Assembly (NCBI GenBank): GCA_017415775.1
Contig: JAFQFC010000022.1
Span: 1-42,262 of the forward strand
Source of the DNA: Oscillospiraceae bacterium
GTDB lineage: Bacteria > Bacillota > Clostridia > Oscillospirales > Oscillospiraceae
Direction: 5' to 3'
Length of the DNA stretch: 42,262 nucleotides
Shown one piece after another: positions 18,380-25,980 of the stretch. Made by a program: the position numbers and the translations under genes. The notes beneath the pieces were generated by a model. The model searched no databases and was not told the origin of the DNA. It worked only from the letters and a program-made list of their open reading frames with translations. Within the stretch, counting starts at the first letter, position 1; each line of letters begins with the position of its first letter.

Positions 18380-19174
18380 TCAGCCCTCCAGTTCCCGGTA
18401 AATGTCCCGGATATGGTCCTTCACCCAAGTGGGGTGGACATCGTATTCCTCAATATCTTCCATGACGCCCTCGCCGGAGAGGACGAACACAGTGTCGATG
18501 CCGGCGTTGACGCCGCTGGCAATGTCGGTGTACAGTCGGTCACCCACCATGACGGCCTGCTCGGCGGTAAAGCCGGTGCGCTGCAGCGCCAGATACACCA
18601 TCTCCGGCTGAGGCTTGCCGATGACCTTGGGTCGGCGGCCGGTGGCACGGTGCAGCATCTCGCACACGCTGCCGCAGTCGGGGACGCTGCCGTACCAGGT
18701 GGGGCACACCCAGTCAGGGTTGGTGGCCACAAAGTCCACGCCGCGATTGAGCAGGATGCAGGCATCCTCCAGCTTTTGGAAGGTCAGCTCCGTGTCGAAG
18801 CCGCACAGCAGCACCTCCACGCCGTCCTCCCGGTCCCGGGTAACGGGGATCCCCGCTGCCACCAGCTGATCGTAGAAGGACTGGGTGCCAAACACATAGC
18901 ACTTCTTTCCCGGCAGCGTTTCCTTCAGATAGCCGATGGTGGCATCCACAGAGGTGAGGAAATCCTCACGGGTGGTGGGAATGCCCAACCGGGCCATTTT
19001 TTCGATGTAGCCCTCCACACCACGGGAGGAATTGTTGGTCAAAAAGAGGTAGCGGCCACCCAAAGCCTTGACCCGTTCCAGAAACTCCGGCACCTTGTCA
19101 AACAGGGTATCGCTCAAATAGATGGTGCCGTCCATATCCAGCAAAAAGAGACGTTTATCTTTCAGCGCAGCCAT
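18380..19174 (-). CDS. HAD-superfamily IIA phosphatase, NagD/pNPPase type
   Basis: The 264-residue enzyme has the HAD motif I FLLDMDGTIYLSD (nucleophile Asp in DMDGT), motif II FLTNNSS, a IIA cap, and motifs III/IV VIGKPQPEMV and VMVGDRLYTDI. These mark subclass IIA phosphatases such as NagD, AraL and phosphoglycolate or glycerol phosphatases. Substrates in this subclass are usually small phosphosugars or nucleotides. The start at 19174 (MAALKDKR) has GGAG upstream. It is the first gene of a six-gene operon behind the promoter at 19211-19239. Confidence 0.9.
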   Translation of the reverse strand: MAALKDKRLFLLDMDGTIYLSDTLFDKVPEFLERVKALGGRYLFLTNNSSRGVEGYIEKMARLGIPTTREDFLTSVDATIGYLKETLPGKKCYVFGTQSFYDQLVAAGIPVTRDREDGVEVLLCGFDTELTFQKLEDACILLNRGVDFVATNPDWVCPTWYGSVPDCGSVCEMLHRATGRRPKVIGKPQPEMVYLALQRTGFTAEQAVMVGDRLYTDIASGVNAGIDTVFVLSGEGVMEDIEEYDVHPTWVKDHIRDIYRELEG

Positions 19175-19210
19175 ACAGCATCGCTCCTTCGCACATAAAA
19201 ATACATAATA

Positions 19211-19239
19211 ACTATAGCATAAGGCCGCCCTGCTTTCAA
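19211..19239 (-). promoter_or_regulatory. Promoter of the HAD-MFS-GDPD-rsmD-coaD operon
   Basis: On the minus strand -35 TTGAAA (19239-19234) and -10 TATAGT (19216-19211) are spaced by 17 bases. The -35 lies in the loop of the hairpin at 19221-19252 that follows the germination gene. Confidence 0.75.
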
Positions 19240-19252
19240 GCAGAACGGCCTT
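19221..19252 (-). terminator. Hairpin at the end of the SpoVAF-like gene
   Basis: AAGGCCG and CTGCTT (19221-19227, 19230-19235) pair with AAGCAG and CGGCCTT (19238-19243, 19246-19252) around a 2-base internal loop. The U tract is poor on the minus strand. It lies 15 bases past the stop and shares its DNA with the next operon's promoter. Confidence 0.55.
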
Positions 19253-19266
19253 GCAGCTCACATTTT

Positions 19267-20676
19267 TTATGTGTTGTCCCGACTGATGGGACGGCGATGG
19301 AGCAGCGTTTTCATATCCCGGGCATTGAAAGGGATCAGCGGATAGAGGTAACCCTTCCCCACCAGCGGCTTGGTGGTGCCGATCAACAGCAGGATCCCCG
19401 CCACGCCCAGAGCAAAACCCCACCAGTCCGCCAGCCAGATGAGAACCAGCAGCGCCATGCGGCACAGTTTGAAGGCGTAGCCCATCTCATAGCTGGGCTG
19501 GGCGTAGTTGGCGATGGCCACAAAGGCCATATAAACCAGCACCTCCGGCACCAGCCAGCGGGACTGCACCGCAAAATCACCTAAAATCAGCGCCCCCAGC
19601 ATACTGAAAGAGCTGGACAATGCGTTGGGCGTGTTGAGTGACGCCAGCTTCAGCAGGTCTACGATGAGCTCCACCAGCAAAAGCTGCACGATGAGCGGCA
19701 CATAGTAGTCGTCCTGGATCAGCAGAAAATGCAGGTTCTCGTGGAGTCTCCCCGGGTCCTTCACCAGCAGGTACCAAAGAGGCGTGATGAACACCGTCAT
19801 CACCAGCACCACGATCCGCACCAGCTGCAGGTAAGAACCCACCAGCGGCGGGAAATAGTAGTCGTTGATCTCCTCGGCGAAGCGGAAAAAGGTGGTGGGC
19901 AGGATCATCACCGCCGGGGTGTTGTCGATCATCACCAGCACGTCCCCCTCCATCAGGCTGGCAGCAGCCACGTCGGGCCGCTCGGTGTAGCGGACCTTGG
20001 GAAACGGGCTGTACCACTGCCGGGGTGCGATGGCTTCCGCCACGCTCTCCTGCCCCATGGCCAGAGAACGTACATCGATGGCGTTGATCTTCTGCCGCAG
20101 CTCCTCCACCAGCGCCGCATCCGCTTTCCCTTCCAGATAGCACAGGGCAATGTCGGTCTTGGACCGCTCCCCTGCCGCCAGTCGCTCCAGCGTCAGTTCC
20201 GGAGTGCGGATACGGCGGCGCAGCAGGGCGGCATTTTTCATGATGTTCTCGCCGAATCCATCATGGCTGCCCCGCAGCACCTTACTGGTGTCCGGTTCCT
20301 CCACCGAGCGCAGCGGGAACTGCTTGGCTTCCAGCAGCAGGCCGCCGCGGCAGCCGTCGATGATCAGCAGCGTTTTCCCGGCAAACACCGCCGTTACCGC
20401 CTTGTTCCAGTCCGTTTCCACCGAAGCGTCACAGGCGGTGACATACCGCTCCAGAAAGGTCTGGAGATCCGGCACATCCAGCGTCTCTACTGCAGTCCAC
20501 GCCGAAAGGATCCGCTCCAGCAAAGCGTCCTGCGCATAGCCGTTGACCACCCAGATTTTTGCTCTTCTGCCGCCGATAGACAGCATGCGGCCCACTATGT
20601 CAAAGCTGCGGCCTACACCCAGCTTCTCGTCCAGCACAGCAATGTGCCTGTCAAAGCCCGTCTTTTCCGCTTTCAT
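19267..20676 (-). CDS. Spore germination protein, GerA-A family (SpoVAF-like)
   Basis: The 469-residue membrane protein belongs to the GerAA/SpoVAF family of the spore inner membrane. It has a soluble N-terminal half of about 280 residues ending in YTERPDVAAASLMEGDVLVM and IDNTPAVMILPTTFF, typical of the family, then about five membrane helices and a short basic tail. The segment AIAPRQWYSPFPKVRY is more like SpoVAF than nutrient receptors GerAA/GerBA. No B or C subunit gene lies next to it and no spoVA genes are present, so it is an orphan. The ATG has AGGAGG upstream. A sigma-G-like promoter (20700-20729) supports late forespore expression. Confidence 0.88.
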   Translation of the reverse strand: MKAEKTGFDRHIAVLDEKLGVGRSFDIVGRMLSIGGRRAKIWVVNGYAQDALLERILSAWTAVETLDVPDLQTFLERYVTACDASVETDWNKAVTAVFAGKTLLIIDGCRGGLLLEAKQFPLRSVEEPDTSKVLRGSHDGFGENIMKNAALLRRRIRTPELTLERLAAGERSKTDIALCYLEGKADAALVEELRQKINAIDVRSLAMGQESVAEAIAPRQWYSPFPKVRYTERPDVAAASLMEGDVLVMIDNTPAVMILPTTFFRFAEEINDYYFPPLVGSYLQLVRIVVLVMTVFITPLWYLLVKDPGRLHENLHFLLIQDDYYVPLIVQLLLVELIVDLLKLASLNTPNALSSSFSMLGALILGDFAVQSRWLVPEVLVYMAFVAIANYAQPSYEMGYAFKLCRMALLVLIWLADWWGFALGVAGILLLIGTTKPLVGKGYLYPLIPFNARDMKTLLHRRPISRDNT

Positions 20677-20699
20677 ACCCAGCCTCCTGCCTTTTTTCT

Positions 20700-20729
20700 C
20701 AGTATGGCCCAGAAATGTCGGATTTATGC
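20700..20729 (-). promoter_or_regulatory. Sigma-G-like promoter of the germination gene
   Basis: On the minus strand GCATA (20729-20725) is followed after exactly 18 bases by CATACTG (20706-20700). The Bacillus sigma-G consensus is GHATR-18-CATnHTA; only the last -10 base differs. The gene behind it is a spore germination gene, which strengthens the call. Confidence 0.7.
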
Positions 20730-20732
20730 AGC

Positions 20733-20759
20733 AAAAAACCGCCCGGTCGGGCGGTTTTT
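20733..20759. terminator. Terminator after the DUF2156-GNAT gene
   Basis: A 7-bp stem ACCGCCC/GGGCGGT (20738-20744 with 20749-20755) is flanked by A and T runs on both sides, so it can act in either direction. It ends the sdaAB-sdaAA-GNAT transcript 10 bases past the stop. Confidence 0.92.
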
Positions 20760-20768
20760 ATCGTTCGT

Positions 20769-22166
20769 TTACACCAGTTTTTCGAAGTAGAAGAAGGTGT
20801 CGTCCTCCCCCGTTTTTCGCATGCAGGAAGAAAGCATCCGGTAGGAAGCAGCGTTTTCCTTATAGCACTTGGCTACCACCCGCTCCATCAGAAGGCCGTA
20901 CAGGCCCCACTCAGCTGCGGCGGCAAAGGCCTCCGTACCATAGCCGTGTCCGGCATATTCCGGGGCAATGCGGCAGCCCAGCTCGATGCCGCCCCGCCAG
21001 TCCACGTTGTACAGCACCGCCTCGCCGATGAGCTTTCCATCCAACCGAATGGCAAAGTTCACCGCCCAGCGCCGCTCAAAATCCCGCCGCGCCACATCCA
21101 GAAAGTAGTCCTCCGTCAGCTGGCCCTGCAGATCCTGCCGGTAGTCATAGCCCCACCAGCGGTTGCGTTCATCATCCATGCACAGGGCATTGTAGGCCGC
21201 CTTGTCCTCATCCCGCAGGGCGTCCAGCGTCAGGCGCTCCGTCTGCAGCGTGGGGATCTCCTTGAGAATGTCCAGCTCACAGCCCACCGCCACACGCACC
21301 TTGCCCGCCAGCGCCGCAGGCAGATACTGCAGCTTGGAGGTGCGCAGGCCCTTGTCGTGGGCGTCATCCTGCCGGTCGATCCACGTCACATCGTCGCCAA
21401 AGCGCTGGGCAAAGGTCTGTACCATGGTGGGATACGCACCGGCATGGGAATAGAGTGCCTTTTCGATATGCACCTGCAGCGTGTCACCGCACTTTTCGCC
21501 CAGGCTCAGGGCTACCAGACGGTCATCTACCACAAGACCGCCGGCCACAAACCACCCCCGGTCCAGCAGGCGGAACACCTCTTTGGCGTAGCTCAGTTCC
21601 TTCCGGGCGCTTTCATTGTCGACCTTGCGGAACTCCTGCTCATAGTCCTGCCAGAAGCGCTCGATCAGCCCATCGTCAGCGGCCGTCAGCTCCACAAACC
21701 GGGCCTGCGGATAGTTTTTGCGAAACTTATTGATGTGGTTGCGCTGGCCGCTGTAGCGCCGGCCGGCGAAGTTGGCCAAATCCTCCGCCCGGTAGAGGTA
21801 GTCCTTCCACGCCCGCTCGTTGCGCACCGCCATATAAGGATAGCGCTGCATCAGTTCCCGGGCCTTGTCCTCCGGTACAGGCGAAAAGACCAGTCGGTGA
21901 CCGTGGTCGGTACACCACTTTTCAATGAGCCGCAGCGCCGCCTCCACATCGCCCTCCGGGCCGGGAACCGGGTAGTCAAACTGCACCCGCTCCCCGGTGC
22001 AGCTGCGAACGATCAGGCAGCCGGCCGCCTCGGTAAAGCAGCCGTTGAGATAGCCGTGCCACATCAGCTTCACGCCGGTGGAGTATTCACACAGACGATA
22101 GCTGCAGCTTTCATAATATTTCCGCACAATGGCGGCATTTTCCTTGGTAATGGGTTGAAACAGCAT
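20769..22166 (-). CDS. Fused DUF2156 (LPG-synthase-like) and GNAT acetyltransferase protein
   Basis: The 465-residue protein has two acyltransferase-like modules. Residues about 1-290 resemble DUF2156, the C-terminal domain of lysyl-phosphatidylglycerol synthase-type proteins (SGQRNHINKFRKNYPQ, then CGDTLQVHIEKALYSHAGAYPTMVQTFA). Residues about 310-465 are a RimJ/RimL-type GNAT domain (LQTERLTLDALRDEDKAAYNAL, then GIELGCRIAPEYAGHGYGTEA with the acetyl-CoA loop). No membrane segment is seen, so lipid flipping is not expected. It follows sdaAA by 29 bases and precedes a terminator. Possible roles are amino acid or peptide acetylation, or aminoacyl transfer; the substrate is unknown. Confidence 0.85.
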   Translation of the reverse strand: MLFQPITKENAAIVRKYYESCSYRLCEYSTGVKLMWHGYLNGCFTEAAGCLIVRSCTGERVQFDYPVPGPEGDVEAALRLIEKWCTDHGHRLVFSPVPEDKARELMQRYPYMAVRNERAWKDYLYRAEDLANFAGRRYSGQRNHINKFRKNYPQARFVELTAADDGLIERFWQDYEQEFRKVDNESARKELSYAKEVFRLLDRGWFVAGGLVVDDRLVALSLGEKCGDTLQVHIEKALYSHAGAYPTMVQTFAQRFGDDVTWIDRQDDAHDKGLRTSKLQYLPAALAGKVRVAVGCELDILKEIPTLQTERLTLDALRDEDKAAYNALCMDDERNRWWGYDYRQDLQGQLTEDYFLDVARRDFERRWAVNFAIRLDGKLIGEAVLYNVDWRGGIELGCRIAPEYAGHGYGTEAFAAAAEWGLYGLLMERVVAKCYKENAASYRMLSSCMRKTGEDDTFFYFEKLV

Positions 22167-22195
22167 AGTTTTTTGATGATCTCCCGATAAGTTGC

Positions 22196-23065
22196 TTATT
22201 CCTGCGCCATGCGGCGCTTGACTTCCTGCCCCGTGGGCGTGACGGCCAGACCGCCCAGCGCCGTCTCCCGGAACTCCACCGGCATCCGGCGGCCCACATC
22301 GCCCATGGCGTCGATCACCTCATCCACCGGAATACGGCTTTCGATGCCTGCCAGAGCCATGTCGGCAGCGCTGACGGCGTTCATTGCACCGATCACATTG
22401 CGCTTGACGCAGGGCACTTCCACCAGGCCCTCTACCGGATCGCAAACAAGGCCCATAAGATTTTTCAGCGTGATGGCAACTGCATGGCCGATCTGTGCTG
22501 CGCTGCCTCGGCGCAGGGCCACCAGCGCACCGGCCGCCATAGCCGAGGCCGTGCCGATCTCCGCCTGACAGCCGCCGGAGGCACCGGCAATGGAGGCACG
22601 ATGGGCCACCACGGCACCGATGCCGCTGGCCACATACAGCGCTTCCAGAATCTGCTGCTGGCTCAGCTCCTCCCGATGGCACAGAGGCAGCAGCACCGCC
22701 GGCAGCACACCGCAGGCGCCTGCCGTGGGCGCAGCCACGATGCGGCACATGCAGGCGTTGGACTCCGCCATGCTCAGTGCCTCAGCGATGACCTCGCCCA
22801 CATAGCCGCCCGCCAGATTCTTCCCCTTCAGATTGTACTGGCGCATCTTCAGTCCGTCGCCGCCCACCAGTCCGCTGACGCTGCGGCGGGCGCCGGTATA
22901 GTTATGAGAGGCGTCCTCCATGGCCTTCCAGACCGTCAGCATTTTGGCCATAGACTGCTCCCGGCTCACCTGACGCTGGTTCATGTCCTCCTCCAACACC
23001 ACTTCCCAGAAGAGGCGGTTTGTTTTTTCGGCGCAGTCAATGATCTGCTGCAGAGAATCAAGCAT
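22196..23065 (-). CDS. sdaAA: L-serine ammonia-lyase, iron-sulfur-dependent, alpha subunit
   Basis: SdaAA is the catalytic subunit that, with SdaAB, deaminates L-serine to pyruvate and ammonia using an oxygen-labile [4Fe-4S] cluster. The 289 residues show the cluster cysteines in NACMCRIVAAPTAGACGVLPA, LVCDPVEGLVEVPCVKRN and a glycine-rich ASGGCQAEIGTASAM segment. Length is normal for the two-subunit form of Clostridia and Bacilli. It overlaps sdaAB by 8 bases, so they are translated together. Confidence 0.95.
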   Translation of the reverse strand: MLDSLQQIIDCAEKTNRLFWEVVLEEDMNQRQVSREQSMAKMLTVWKAMEDASHNYTGARRSVSGLVGGDGLKMRQYNLKGKNLAGGYVGEVIAEALSMAESNACMCRIVAAPTAGACGVLPAVLLPLCHREELSQQQILEALYVASGIGAVVAHRASIAGASGGCQAEIGTASAMAAGALVALRRGSAAQIGHAVAITLKNLMGLVCDPVEGLVEVPCVKRNVIGAMNAVSAADMALAGIESRIPVDEVIDAMGDVGRRMPVEFRETALGGLAVTPTGQEVKRRMAQE

Positions 23066-23732
23066 CAGCCTCTTCCTCCTTCTCGTAATACGTCACCGAC
23101 AAGACCGGTCCCAGACGGCGCAGCGCATCCACCTGCAGGGGCCGCAGCTTGTGGTCCGTCTCGATGACCATCAGGGCCTCGCTGCCCCGGCTGCGGCGGC
23201 AAAGGCTCATATTGGCCACATTGATCCGCATCCGGCTCAACTGTCCCGTCACCGCTGCCACGGCGCCGAACTCATCCTGATTGCGGATGAGCAGCGTGTG
23301 ATAGTCGCCGGTAAAGCTGACATCAATGCCGTCCAGCCGCTGCACCAGGATCCGTCCGCCGCCCAGCGAAGCGGCCTGCAATTCCAGCCGCTTGCCCGCT
23401 GCGTCCCACACCTCCAGCAAGGCGGTATTGGGATGGGCCTCCCGCAAATCCACAGTATCGATGGTAAACGCAAGGCCCGCCTTCTGCGCCTCTTCAAAGG
23501 CCCGGGGAATCCGCAGATCATCCGGCTTCATCCCCAGAAGACCGCCCACCAGCGCCCGGTCCGTGCCGTGGCCGCTGCCGGTTTCGGCAAAAGAGCCGTG
23601 GAGATGAATGGCCGCCTTCACCGGCGCACCGCCCAGCAGAGCCCGAGCCATGCCGCCGATCCGGGCGGCACCGGCCGTGTGAGAACTGGAGGGGCCTACC
23701 ATGATGGGGCCCAAAATATCGAAAATATCCAT
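23058..23732 (-). CDS. sdaAB: L-serine ammonia-lyase, iron-sulfur-dependent, beta subunit
   Basis: SdaAB carries the serine-binding domain and a C-terminal ACT-like regulatory domain. The 224-residue protein begins MDIFDILGPIMVGPSSSHT, diagnostic of the family, with the SSSHT loop that binds substrate. The ACT domain spans about 143-215 (GDYHTLLIRNQDEFGAVAAV). The start at 23732 has AAAGGA upstream and matches homologues; the open frame runs 96 bases further without an RBS and into the promoter. It is first in the operon sdaAB-sdaAA-GNAT behind a strong promoter. Confidence 0.95.
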   Translation of the reverse strand: MDIFDILGPIMVGPSSSHTAGAARIGGMARALLGGAPVKAAIHLHGSFAETGSGHGTDRALVGGLLGMKPDDLRIPRAFEEAQKAGLAFTIDTVDLREAHPNTALLEVWDAAGKRLELQAASLGGGRILVQRLDGIDVSFTGDYHTLLIRNQDEFGAVAAVTGQLSRMRINVANMSLCRRSRGSEALMVIETDHKLRPLQVDALRRLGPVLSVTYYEKEEEADA

Positions 23733-23775
23733 AAAATGCGTTCCTTTCCGAAACCACACATTGCTTCCGTCCCGT

Positions 23776-23804
23776 ATTATCCCACAGTCCGCCGCCGCTG
23801 TCAA
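23776..23804 (-). promoter_or_regulatory. Strong promoter of the sdaAB-sdaAA operon
   Basis: On the minus strand a perfect -35 TTGACA (23804-23799) and -10 GATAAT (23781-23776) are spaced by 17 bases. The leader is about 35 nt. Confidence 0.87.
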
Positions 23805-23830
23805 ATAGTGTGTCCTCTTTTTGCGCAAAG

Positions 23831-23853
23831 AAAAAGACCCGGCCGCACGGCCG
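23831..23853 (-). terminator. Terminator of the RseC-like gene
   Basis: CGGCCG/CGGCCG (23840-23845 with 23848-23853) forms a tight stem followed on the minus strand by GTC and five T (23835-23831). It lies 13 bases past the stop at 23867. Confidence 0.75.
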
Positions 23854-23866
23854 AGCCTTCATCTGC

Positions 23867-24337
23867 TCATTTTTTCTTTTTCTTCTGGATCACACGATCT
23901 GTTTCACGCAGCACATCCACCATGCGCCAGTCGATGACACGACGCATCCGGGCCTGCTTGTTCATCAGCCATGCCAGCAGAAAGCTGAGCACCGCCATCA
24001 GTCCGCCCATCACCAGCGTATTGGCCAGATCATAGTGCATGCTTCTGCCAAAAGCGCAGCCCAGCACAAAAGCGATGGGTACCATGATGTAGGCGCTGCG
24101 GGCGTACTTAGTGTCGTAACCCTTGGCCGGCTCCACCAGCACCAGGTCACCCCGGCGCACATCGTCATAGCATTCCGCCATGGCCCGGTCACAGTTTTTA
24201 TGCACATGGGGGCAGGGATTTTCGGGGCAGACGGCGCAGTTCAGGTCGCACTCCCAGTCGGCGGGTGCCAGCAGGATCTCGGCGTAGCCCTTGGTCATAA
24301 CCTTGTGGATCTTGGCAGGTCTTTGCTTCTTAGCCAT
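23867..24337 (-). CDS. RseC/MucC-like cysteine-rich membrane protein
   Basis: The 156-residue protein has an N-terminal cysteine-rich region (WECDLNCAVCPENPCPHVHKNC, given here as Cys-rich residues about 29-50), a short beta-like stretch (GDLVLVEPAKG) and two membrane helices (about 82-99 and 107-124), ending in a poly-lysine tail. This is the layout of RseC/MucC, which in proteobacteria affects sigma-E or, with Rnf-type electron transfer, keeps SoxR reduced; in Clostridia it often travels with rnf. No rnf gene is in the window. It has AAAGGAG before the ATG. It follows the AtoE gene after a 134-base gap with a large hairpin, so it may or may not share that transcript. Confidence 0.6.
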   Translation of the reverse strand: MAKKQRPAKIHKVMTKGYAEILLAPADWECDLNCAVCPENPCPHVHKNCDRAMAECYDDVRRGDLVLVEPAKGYDTKYARSAYIMVPIAFVLGCAFGRSMHYDLANTLVMGGLMAVLSFLLAWLMNKQARMRRVIDWRMVDVLRETDRVIQKKKKK

Positions 24338-24360
24338 GGTAAATTTGCTCCTTTCCGTGG

Positions 24361-24403
24361 ACCGAAAGGGAGGCCGGAGATCCGGCCTCCCCCTTGGTTC
24401 GGT
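24361..24403. repeat. Large GC-rich hairpin between AtoE and RseC-like genes
   Basis: An 11-bp perfect stem (24368-24378 with 24381-24391) is extended by ACCGAA/TTCGGT at 24361-24366 and 24398-24403. No T run follows on either strand. It could stabilise the 3' end of the upstream mRNA or pause transcription. Confidence 0.5.
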
Positions 24404-24471
24404 GCTGTTTCAAGAAGAGTGTTAGGAAGAGTATAAAACGTTTTTAATGTACGGTTCTCTCAGATGTTCGA

Positions 24472-25860
24472 TCAGATGAACATGGGGATGAAGTACAGAC
24501 CCAGGCAGGCGATCACGAACCAGAACATGCAGATGAAGGCCATGAAGCCCCAGACATCCTTCAGCTTCATGCCGACAACGGCCAGAGCGGGGATGACATA
24601 CAGAGGCTGCAGCAGGTTGGTGCACTCGTCGCCGTACACGAAAGCGTTCAGGCAGTTGGCCATGCTGGCGCCTTCGATGCGGTTGACGGCCTCGACGATC
24701 AGGGGACCCTGAACGGTGAACTGACCGCCCTGAGAAGGAACGAACAGGTTGACCAGGCAGGCGGAGATGAAGGTGAAGATGGGCAGGGTCTGAGCGTTAG
24801 CAACAGACACGATAGCCTCGACCAGGACGGAGCCCAGGCCGCCTTCCAGGTACATCATGCCCATGATAGCACCGTAGAAGGGGAACTGCAGCATAACGTC
24901 GGTAGCCAGGTGCATGCTGTCCTTGTGAGCCTCGATCCAGGAGTGGGGCTGGGGGAACAGGAAGCAGTTGATACCAACGAACATGAAGATCACCAGGTTC
25001 ATGTTCAGGCTGGGCAGGAAGCCCTTGGTCACGAAGGAGTAGATGATGTAGAAGAAGATCATAGCGCCAACCAGCCACATGATGGGCTTGCAGGTGTTCA
25101 TCTTCTCAGCGGGAGTGGTGGTCTTCTCACGGTTCTGATAGTCCTGAGGAATGGCATCGGCCTCGGTGGCGATGGCACCCAGCTCGACCAGCTCAGCATC
25201 GGAGGGCTGAGTGAACAGCACCAGCAGGATGAAGCAAACAGCCAGGACGGAGAACAGGATGATGTTCATGGGGTTGTAGCAGGTCTCAGCCACGGTCATG
25301 GTCTGACCAACGATGGTAGCATAGGAGCTGCCCTCAGTGGCCAGAGTGGAGTACAGGGTGGCGGAGGGGCCAAGGCACTGGCCCAGGATCATGCAGGAAT
25401 AGCCGCCGGCGACCATCATGGGGAAGTGCAGGCCCTTGACGCGCTTAGCCAGCTGCATGGCCAGGATGGGGGTAACGATGGTGCAGAAAGCCCAGTTCAG
25501 CATGGAGGAAACATAGCCGAACAGCATCAGGACGATCAGAGCAGCGGTACGGCTGTTGACCAGCTTGGCCAGACCGTTCAGCAGCTTAGCAACCTGAGGG
25601 GAACGGGCGCAGGTAGCACACACGATAACCATCAGACCCATCTGGAAAGCCAGAGTGAACTGGCTGGACAGGCCGTTCCACCAACCGTTCAGCAGCTCGA
25701 TAGGAGTCTTGCCGCACAGGATCAGGGACAGAACGATAACGATGATCATCAGGATGACGCAGAAAACAAAAGAATCGGGGATGATCTTCTCAGCGGCGAA
25801 GTTGAACTTCTTGCTGAGGTTCCACAGGGGAGTACCCTTGGTTCTTGCCTTAGTAGACAT
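24472..25860 (-). CDS. AtoE-family short-chain fatty acid permease
   Basis: The 462-residue integral membrane protein has about eleven or twelve helices and the family segment NLFVPSQGGQFTVQGPLIVEA near residue 385. AtoE homologues move short-chain carboxylates such as acetoacetate or butyrate with protons. The start at 25860 (MSTKARTKG) has AAAGGAA upstream; the longer frame reads into a non-conserved leader. It is the last member of the sigma-54 operon, 120 bases after the dehydrogenase, with a small hairpin in between and no promoter of its own seen. Its codon use is strongly biased and uniform (GTG, CTG, AAC, ATC), hinting at high expression. It likely brings in the acid substrate or exports acetoacetate or a product acid. 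Confidence 0.85.
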   Translation of the reverse strand: MSTKARTKGTPLWNLSKKFNFAAEKIIPDSFVFCVILMIIVIVLSLILCGKTPIELLNGWWNGLSSQFTLAFQMGLMVIVCATCARSPQVAKLLNGLAKLVNSRTAALIVLMLFGYVSSMLNWAFCTIVTPILAMQLAKRVKGLHFPMMVAGGYSCMILGQCLGPSATLYSTLATEGSSYATIVGQTMTVAETCYNPMNIILFSVLAVCFILLVLFTQPSDAELVELGAIATEADAIPQDYQNREKTTTPAEKMNTCKPIMWLVGAMIFFYIIYSFVTKGFLPSLNMNLVIFMFVGINCFLFPQPHSWIEAHKDSMHLATDVMLQFPFYGAIMGMMYLEGGLGSVLVEAIVSVANAQTLPIFTFISACLVNLFVPSQGGQFTVQGPLIVEAVNRIEGASMANCLNAFVYGDECTNLLQPLYVIPALAVVGMKLKDVWGFMAFICMFWFVIACLGLYFIPMFI

Positions 25861-25937
25861 AGAATTTTTCCTTTCTCTCTCGGTTTTGGTTGAGTTTTGA
25901 TTGCTCACTTCTTGAAACGCAGTAGGGTTCATGAAAA

Positions 25938-25953
25938 CTGAGGGGGTCCTCAG
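25938..25953 (-). terminator. Intercistronic hairpin with short U run inside the BKACE operon
   Basis: CTGAGG/CCTCAG (25938-25943 with 25948-25953) forms a 6-bp stem with a 4-base loop, followed on the minus strand by TTTT. It is too weak for a full terminator and may set the ratio of permease to enzymes. Confidence 0.45.
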
Positions 25954-25980
25954 AATTTCAACAAAAGGGGTTCAGATGAC

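Noticed and set aside
16881-18401. Long plus-strand open frame (506 codons) opposite the MFS gene
   Set aside because: It is rich in His, Gln and Gly, lacks any RBS or domain, and mirrors a well-supported membrane protein on the minus strand; it is a by-product of high GC.
24910-25893. Long plus-strand open frame opposite the AtoE gene
   Set aside because: Repetitive His/Gln/Asp composition without recognisable domain; the minus strand encodes a clear AtoE permease.
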